A stretch of 9,980 nt of DNA, taken from NCBI GenBank assembly GCA_045543635.1, contig JAZQMT010000078.1, forward strand, positions 1 to 9,980. The letters are read 5' to 3'. This document shows positions 6,694-9,980 of this stretch, piece by piece (position 1 is the stretch's first letter; each line of letters opens with the position of its first letter). Under the pieces are notes generated by a model. It saw only the letters and a list, made by a program, of their open reading frames with translations. It was not told the origin of the DNA and did not search any database. The stretch comes from SIG578 sp045543635 (GTDB taxonomy: Bacteria; Bacillota; Clostridia; Oscillospirales; Ruminococcaceae). The position numbers and the translations under genes are program-made.

Positions 6694-6711
6694 TTGGCAC
6701 GATACTGCCAA
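6694..6711. promoter_or_regulatory. Perfect dyad, possible operator between asd and queA
   Basis: TTGGCA and TGCCAA form a perfect 6-6-6 dyad. It lies about 43-60 bp upstream of the predicted asd start, a usual activator position. It is also about 28-45 bp downstream of the predicted queA start, where a bound protein could block transcription. It could instead be a short hairpin in the queA leader. No binding protein can be named. Confidence 0.45.
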
Positions 6712-6723
6712 TAAGCAAAATTT

Positions 6724-6758
6724 ATGCAATTTTTGCATTCTTAACTTGCAAGGAGCAA
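6724..6758 (+). promoter_or_regulatory. queA leader hairpin and ribosome-binding-site hairpin
   Basis: ATGCAA-TTT-TTGCAT (6724-6738) is a perfect 6-bp hairpin. Just after it TTGC (6746-6749) can pair with GCAA (6755-6758) and place the ribosome binding site AAGGAG in and beside the loop. Because all arms are GCAA/TTGC variants, alternative pairings between the two hairpins are possible. I do not see a preQ1 class I motif here. Confidence 0.35.
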
Positions 6759-6766
6759 TTAAATTT

Positions 6767-7792
6767 ATGAAAAAAAGCGACTTTTCTTTTGATTTGCCTC
6801 AGGCTCTCATTGCACAGACCCCGATAGAGCCGCGTGACCACTCGCGTTTGCTTTGTTTGGATAAACAAAGCGGTGCAGTTTCCCACCATCATTTTTATGA
6901 CATAACAAGTTTTTTAAAATCGGGTGACCTTTTGGTGGTAAACGATTCCCGTGTTCTGCCTGCACGTATTTACGGCACAAATGAAAAGGGCGGTGCGCTG
7001 GAAATCCTGCTTTTAAATGCCCGCGAAGAAAATGTTTGGGAAATGTTAGTAAAGCCGGGCAAACGCGCCAAGATCGGAAGTCGGCTTTGCTTTGGCAATG
7101 GACTGTTGTATGGCGAAGTTATTGATGTAACCGAGGAGGGCAACCGCATCTGCCGCTTTTCCTATAACGCCTCCAACATTTATGAGGTGCTCGATAAGAT
7201 CGGGCAAATGCCGCTGCCGCCGTACATTACAGAAAAGCTTTCTGACCGCGAGCGGTATCAAACGGTTTATTCCAATGAAATCGGCTCAGCTGCCGCTCCT
7301 ACTGCAGGGCTGCATTTTACCCATGAACTTATGAAAAAACTGGAAAATATGGGGGTCGGCATCGCAAAGGTAACGCTGCATGTCGGTCTGGGAACCTTTC
7401 GCCCCGTAAAAGAAGAAAATATTCTTAACCATAAAATGCACACCGAGCATTATCACCTACCTCGCGAGACTGCAGAGAAAATTCTCGAAACAAAAAAAAG
7501 AGGCGGCAGAGTGATTGCCGTGGGAACAACCAGCTGCCGCACGCTGGAGGCCGCTGCAACCAAAAACGGCGAGGTTCGCGAGGACGATGATTGTACCTCT
7601 ATCTTTATCTACCCCGGCTATGAGTTTAAGGTGATTGATGGGCTTATCACCAACTTTCATCTGCCCGAAAGCACCCTTATTATGCTGGTTTCGGCACTTG
7701 CAGGCAGAGAAAACGTTTTAAATGCCTATAACATCGCTATAAAAGAGAAGTATCGTTTTTTCAGTTTTGGAGATGCCATGTTGATTTGTTGA
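6767..7792 (+). CDS. queA: S-adenosylmethionine:tRNA ribosyltransferase-isomerase
   Basis: QueA transfers and isomerises the ribosyl group of SAM onto preQ1-modified tRNA to make epoxyqueuosine at the wobble position of GUN anticodons. The 341-aa protein is full length. It shows FDLPQALIAQTP at the N-terminus, LLVVNDSRVLPARI, LVKPGKRAKIG, the APTAGLHFTHEL block, VTLHVGLGTFRPV, AVGTTSCRTLEAA and TNFHLPESTLIMLVSALAG, then FFSFGDAMLI at the end. The ATG at 6767 is chosen over an in-frame TTG at 6746, which overlaps the ribosome binding site AAGGAG (6750-6755, 11-nt spacing). The usual partner tgt does not follow; an inverted-repeat region and a toxin-antitoxin pair come next. The last codons differ from a second copy of the queA tail at 8597-8617, suggesting that the native 3' end was altered. 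Confidence 0.96.
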   Translation: MKKSDFSFDLPQALIAQTPIEPRDHSRLLCLDKQSGAVSHHHFYDITSFLKSGDLLVVNDSRVLPARIYGTNEKGGALEILLLNAREENVWEMLVKPGKRAKIGSRLCFGNGLLYGEVIDVTEEGNRICRFSYNASNIYEVLDKIGQMPLPPYITEKLSDRERYQTVYSNEIGSAAAPTAGLHFTHELMKKLENMGVGIAKVTLHVGLGTFRPVKEENILNHKMHTEHYHLPRETAEKILETKKRGGRVIAVGTTSCRTLEAAATKNGEVREDDDCTSIFIYPGYEFKVIDGLITNFHLPESTLIMLVSALAGRENVLNAYNIAIKEKYRFFSFGDAMLIC

Positions 7793-7819
7793 TATAAAGT
7801 TGTATATAATATTTAATGA

Positions 7820-7825
7820 TATAAT
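7820..7825 (+). promoter_or_regulatory. Possible extended -10 element in the queA-toxin gap
   Basis: TATAAT preceded by TGA forms an extended -10. No good -35 box is found 16-18 nt upstream. If active, it would transcribe the inverted repeats at 7830-7897 towards the toxin gene. The surrounding DNA is very AT-rich, so chance occurrence is a real possibility. Confidence 0.25.
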
Positions 7826-7829
7826 ATTG

Positions 7830-7852
7830 TGCAAATTGTTAAGGAATTTGCA
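7830..7852. repeat. Inverted repeat 1 in the queA-toxin gap
   Basis: TGCAAATT and AATTTGCA form a perfect 8-bp dyad separated by 7 nt. No U-tract follows on either strand, so it is not a standard terminator of queA. It shares its TGCAA core with further sites at 7908-7915 and 7921-7928. Confidence 0.6.
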
Positions 7853-7865
7853 AAAAATTAAGAAA

Positions 7866-7897
7866 TTTCATAAACTTCGGGAGCAATGTTTATGAAA
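7866..7897. repeat. Inverted repeat 2 in the queA-toxin gap
   Basis: TTTCATAAAC and GTTTATGAAA form a perfect 10-bp dyad around a 12-nt loop that contains CGGGAGC. It is followed by an A-rich stretch and not by a U-tract. A structured transcript, an operator or a relic of a mobile element are all possible. Confidence 0.6.
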
Positions 7898-7949
7898 AAT
7901 TACAACTTTTGCAAAGAGCGTGCAATTTAAAAAATTAACATTTCATTTA

Positions 7950-7977
7950 TTGACTTTAGCTAATAATATGTTAAGAT
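7950..7977 (+). promoter_or_regulatory. Predicted promoter of the toxin-antitoxin pair
   Basis: TTGACT (7950-7955) and TAAGAT (7972-7977) are 16 nt apart, with TGT directly before the -10 (extended -10). The start would be near 7984, about 33 nt before the toxin ATG. Confidence 0.55.
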
Positions 7978-8016
7978 AAAGATAGAGAAAACATATACTA
8001 ATGGTGGAATGTATTT

Positions 8017-8277
8017 ATGATAATTAGATATTCAAAGGATGCCTTGAAATTTTTGGCAAAGCTTGATAAGAAATCCGTTACAAGGATACGAGAAGCCATT
8101 AACGGCTTAACTCTTCAACCGCCTATCGGAGATATAAAGCTTATGCAGGGGTATACCGATAACAGAAAAAGACTTAGAGCGGGTTCTTGGCGTATTATTT
8201 ATAAGAACGCAGCTGAAGCAGAGGTTGAAATTCTTTTTATCATTGATATTGGAAACCGTGGAGATATTTATAAATAA
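8017..8277 (+). CDS. RelE/ParE-family toxin
   Basis: This 86-aa basic protein fits the RelE/ParE superfamily, small toxins that either cleave mRNA on the ribosome (RelE-like) or poison gyrase (ParE-like). Visible features are the YSKDALKFLAKLDKK helix (5-19), the LMQGY turn (42-46), the central KRLRAGSWRIIYK strand pair (51-63) with Arg52, Arg54 and Arg59, and the C-terminal IGNRGDIYK (78-86) with Arg81 and Tyr85. Length and motif order are typical. RelE versus ParE cannot be decided from sequence alone, although the RxRxGxxRIIY and NRGDIYK pattern leans to RelE. The ribosome binding site (GGTGGA, 8003-8008) is weaker than that of the antitoxin 16 nt downstream. Confidence 0.9.
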   Translation: MIIRYSKDALKFLAKLDKKSVTRIREAINGLTLQPPIGDIKLMQGYTDNRKRLRAGSWRIIYKNAAEAEVEILFIIDIGNRGDIYK

Positions 8278-8293
8278 AAAGGAGGGCAAGTAA

Positions 8294-8515
8294 ATGTCTA
8301 ATGTTGCAATGGACGCTGCAAGGTTGCTGGATATGTTGCCGGAGGACGATAAGAACTTTGCTTATGAGTTCATAAAAAAACTTGTACTTGCGTGGGACCC
8401 CGATTTTACCAAGGTCACCTCCGAGGAAGCTGGGGCTATCGCTGCGGCAGAAAACAGCGGATTTATTGATGAGGCAGATATTGATTGGGATAATCTAGAT
8501 ACAGTATTGCAGTAA
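8294..8515 (+). CDS. Small acidic putative antitoxin
   Basis: The 73-aa product is acidic. It has an N-terminal helix AARLLDMLPEDDKNFAYEFIKKLV (about 8-31) and an Asp/Glu-rich tail ending in DEADIDWDNLD. I recall similar small proteins beside RelE-type toxins in Firmicutes but cannot name a defined antitoxin family, and I see no clear helix-turn-helix or ribbon-helix-helix. Its position 16 nt after the toxin, the strong AAGGAGG (8279-8285) with 8-nt spacing, and the terminator directly after it make it the likely partner. The toxin-first order resembles HigBA. Neutralisation would be through the acidic C-terminal part; that is inference. Confidence 0.72.
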   Translation: MSNVAMDAARLLDMLPEDDKNFAYEFIKKLVLAWDPDFTKVTSEEAGAIAAAENSGFIDEADIDWDNLDTVLQ

Positions 8516-8523
8516 AATTCAAA

Positions 8524-8559
8524 AATAGCGCAGGAGAGAAACCCTCTTGCGTTATTTTT
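8524..8559 (+). terminator. Rho-independent terminator of the toxin-antitoxin pair
   Basis: AATAGCGCAGGAG (8524-8536) pairs along 13 positions with CTCTTGCGTTATT (8544-8556), with two G-U wobbles and a 7-nt loop. A T-run (8555-8559) follows. A-rich sequence precedes it, so it may also stop minus-strand transcription. It begins 9 nt after the antitoxin stop codon. Confidence 0.9.
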
Positions 8560-8596
8560 ATTGAAAATTTTTTTCATATATACCATAAACCTCGAT

Positions 8597-8617
8597 GATG
8601 CCATGCTTATCCTATAG
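8597..8617 (+). pseudogene. Probable displaced 3' tail of queA
   Basis: Read in frame, this stretch encodes D-A-M-L-I-L-stop, the classic QueA C-terminus. The intact queA ends D-A-M-L-I-C-stop at 7772-7792. The two share the 9-mer GATGCCATG (7772-7780 and 8597-8605). Residues upstream of the Asp do not match FFSFG well, so only the extreme tail is recognisable. The simplest reading is that the intervening 0.8 kb with the toxin-antitoxin genes was inserted into the end of queA, supplied a new last codon, and pushed the original tail downstream. Chance similarity of this short stretch cannot be excluded. Confidence 0.5.
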
Positions 8618-8623
8618 ATGAAC

Positions 8624-8638
8624 GAATTAAGAATTAAG
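8624..8638 (+). repeat. Two tandem GAATTAA heptamers
   Basis: GAATTAA occurs twice back to back, followed by G. Short AATTAAG tandem stretches of this kind recur between genes in some Clostridia and Bacteroidetes as parts of dispersed intergenic repeats; that is recollection, not shown here. The rest of 8618-8700 is AT-rich with no gene I can support. Confidence 0.4.
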
Positions 8639-8703
8639 ATGTACCGCAGGCACACAAAAACAATATAAAATTCTTATAAAAAAGAAAATTTTTCCTTTAT
8701 ATA

Positions 8704-8732
8704 ACAATTTATTCACAAAAATTGTCTATAAT
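8704..8732 (+). promoter_or_regulatory. Predicted promoter and overlapping operator-like dyad of the ABC transporter
   Basis: A perfect TATAAT lies at 8727-8732 without a good -35 box. The dyad ACAATTT (8704-8710) / AAATTGT (8719-8725), 8-nt spacer, ends one base before the -10 and covers the -35 region. A promoter with a poor -35 and a dyad in this place suggests a regulator-controlled start; the regulator is not identifiable. The predicted leader is about 27 nt. Confidence 0.5.
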
Positions 8733-8766
8733 GAGTCATATAACCTATTAAAAAGGGGACTTTTTA

Positions 8767-9980
8767 ATGCTTTCACTTTCAAACATTACAAAAATTTATC
8801 GCAGCGGAGACACAGTTATAAACGCACTTGATGACGTTTCGGTTCATTTTCGCGAAAATGAGTTTGTTTCCATTTTAGGCCCTTCCGGCGGCGGAAAGAC
8901 CACGCTTTTAAACATCATAGGCGGACTGGACAGATACACAGACGGTGATCTTGTAATAAACGGCAAGACCACAAAGAAATTCACCGCCAAGGATTGGGAT
9001 ACCTACCGCAATCATTCGATTGGTTTTATTTTTCAGAGCTACAATCTCATTCCGCACCAGACGGTGCTTTCCAATGTTGAGCTTGCACTGACACTTTCGG
9101 GCGTTTCCAAGTCGGAACGCCGCCGCAGAGCTATCGAGGCTTTAGAGCGCGTCGGTCTCTCCGACCAGCTGAAAAAGAAGCCCAATCAGATGTCGGGCGG
9201 ACAGATGCAGCGTGTAGCCATTGCGCGTGCGTTGGTTAACGACCCCGATATTCTTTTAGCTGATGAGCCGACCGGTGCGCTTGACTCAACAACCAGCCTT
9301 CAAATCATGGAGCTGTTAAAAGAAATTGCAAATGACAGACTTGTTGTTATGGTAACACATAACCCCGAGCTTGCAGAGCAATATTCCACCAGAATAGTCA
9401 GACTGCTTGACGGTGAGGTCATCGAGGATACCAATCCTATGACCGACGGGGAAATAGAAGCTGAGATCAAAGCCGAGGAGGAAGCGAATGCCGCAGAGCT
9501 CGCCGCTCTCGAGGCCCTACCGGAAAAAGAAAAAACCAAGAAGATAAAACAGAACAAAAAGCGCAAGGAGAAGGCGAAGATGTCATTCTTCACCGCCTTT
9601 AAGCTTTCTGCAAGAAATCTCTGGTCTAAAAAAGGCAGAACCGCTATGGTTGGCTTCGCAGGCTCTATATGTATCATCGGTATCGCGCTGGTTCTTGCAT
9701 TCTCTGCAGGAATCAAGGGTTATATTGCATCTATGCAGGATGATATGCTCTCCGGCAACCCAATCGAAATTGCGGAAACAGGCTTTAATACATCTGCGCT
9801 TAACGATATTATGAAGGACTTGGATGAAAAGGATATCGAAAAGCTTAAGGACAAGGTTTATATAACCAGCACGGTTGAAAACCTTGCAGAAATGAGTGAT
9901 AAGCTTGAGAAGATATTCGCCGCTAATACGATAACGCCGGAATATGTAGAGTATGTAAAGGCAATGCCAAAGGATGCATA
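8767..9980 (+). CDS. ABC transporter, fused ATP-binding and MacB/FtsX-type permease protein (3' end outside window)
   Basis: The first 404 codons are present and open. The ATPase domain (1-220) has Walker A GPSGGGKTT (38-46), Q-loop Gln90, signature MSGGQ (142-146), Walker B ILLADEP (162-168) with Glu167, and the switch His198, so all catalytic positions are present; it is closest to the MacB/LolD class. A highly charged Glu/Lys-rich linker with coiled-coil character (about 225-272) leads into SFFTAFKLSARNLWSKKGRT and a transmembrane helix near 293-313, followed by the start of an extracytoplasmic region, as in FtsX-like permeases. Proteins of this class drive export or mechanotransmission of peptides, lipids or antibiotics across the envelope; the substrate is unknown. 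The ribosome binding site AAAAGGGGA (8751-8759) lies 7 nt before the ATG. More FtsX helices should follow beyond the edge. Confidence 0.93.
   Translation, partial: MLSLSNITKIYRSGDTVINALDDVSVHFRENEFVSILGPSGGGKTTLLNIIGGLDRYTDGDLVINGKTTKKFTAKDWDTYRNHSIGFIFQSYNLIPHQTVLSNVELALTLSGVSKSERRRRAIEALERVGLSDQLKKKPNQMSGGQMQRVAIARALVNDPDILLADEPTGALDSTTSLQIMELLKEIANDRLVVMVTHNPELAEQYSTRIVRLLDGEVIEDTNPMTDGEIEAEIKAEEEANAAELAALEALPEKEKTKKIKQNKKRKEKAKMSFFTAFKLSARNLWSKKGRTAMVGFAGSICIIGIALVLAFSAGIKGYIASMQDDMLSGNPIEIAETGFNTSALNDIMKDLDEKDIEKLKDKVYITSTVENLAEMSDKLEKIFAANTITPEYVEYVKAMPKDA

Noticed and set aside
6746..6766. Upstream TTG start of queA
   Set aside because: The codons include the ribosome binding site itself, and the added residues are not part of QueA.
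6666..6766. preQ1 riboswitch in the queA leader
   Set aside because: No class I stem with its C-rich loop and A-rich tail is visible; the hairpins found are simple GCAA/TTGC pairs.
7782..8596. A complete insertion sequence with target duplication
   Set aside because: The 9-bp GATGCCATG repeat could be read as a target duplication, but the ends show no inverted repeats and there is no transposase or integrase, so a classical IS is not supported.
8618..8668. A 16-codon open frame beginning at the ATG after the queA tail relic
   Set aside because: It has no ribosome binding site and its sequence arises from the GAATTAA tandem repeat.
9300..9716. A 138-codon minus-strand frame with a serine-rich product
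   Set aside because: It is the complement of the ABC transporter ATPase and linker region, whose motifs are unambiguous.
1..9980. CRISPR array, tRNA or rRNA genes, or a known defence system
   Set aside because: I saw no regularly spaced repeats, no tRNA-like cloverleaf sequence and no defence genes other than the toxin-antitoxin pair.

Overview
The window looks like chromosomal DNA of a low-to-moderate GC Gram-positive anaerobe, most likely a Clostridia member (Oscillospiraceae/Ruminococcaceae-like). The reasons are strong AAGGAG-type ribosome binding sites, sigma-A-like promoters with TGn extended -10 elements, AT-rich spacers with U-tract terminators, a pyruvate phosphate dikinase closely resembling the Clostridium symbiosum enzyme, and an asd-dapA-dapB lysine/diaminopimelate operon. 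The order-level placement is inference; no rRNA is present.

Layout. (1) 1-1512, minus: the first 504 codons of ppdK, running off the left edge, with its own promoter and leader hairpin. (2) 1738-3606, plus: a two-gene unit encoding a GlmU-like protein, whose acetyltransferase domain looks intact while its uridyltransferase domain is eroded, and an AIM24-family protein. It ends at a strong terminator facing a weaker terminator for the opposite operon. (3) 6559-3787, minus: asd-dapA-dapB, three consecutive early steps from aspartyl phosphate to tetrahydrodipicolinate, feeding peptidoglycan and lysine. (4) 6767-7792, plus: queA (queuosine tRNA modification), divergent from asd. The two predicted promoters overlap so closely that they share -10 bases. 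(5) 7793-8766: an accessory-looking patch with inverted repeats, a RelE/ParE-type toxin followed by a small acidic putative antitoxin, a terminator, and then what looks like a displaced copy of the last codons of queA. (6) 8767-9980, plus: the start of a MacB-like ABC transporter with ATPase and permease fused in one chain, cut by the right edge.

Most genes are housekeeping: PEP/pyruvate interconversion, cell-wall precursor supply and tRNA modification. The observations most worth a second look are the GlmU homologue that has kept its acetyltransferase residues but lost the nucleotidyltransferase signature, the shared bidirectional promoter of asd and queA, and evidence that the toxin-antitoxin segment was inserted at the 3' end of queA. 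I did not find a convincing new defence or mobile system; the toxin-antitoxin patch is the only clearly accessory part.
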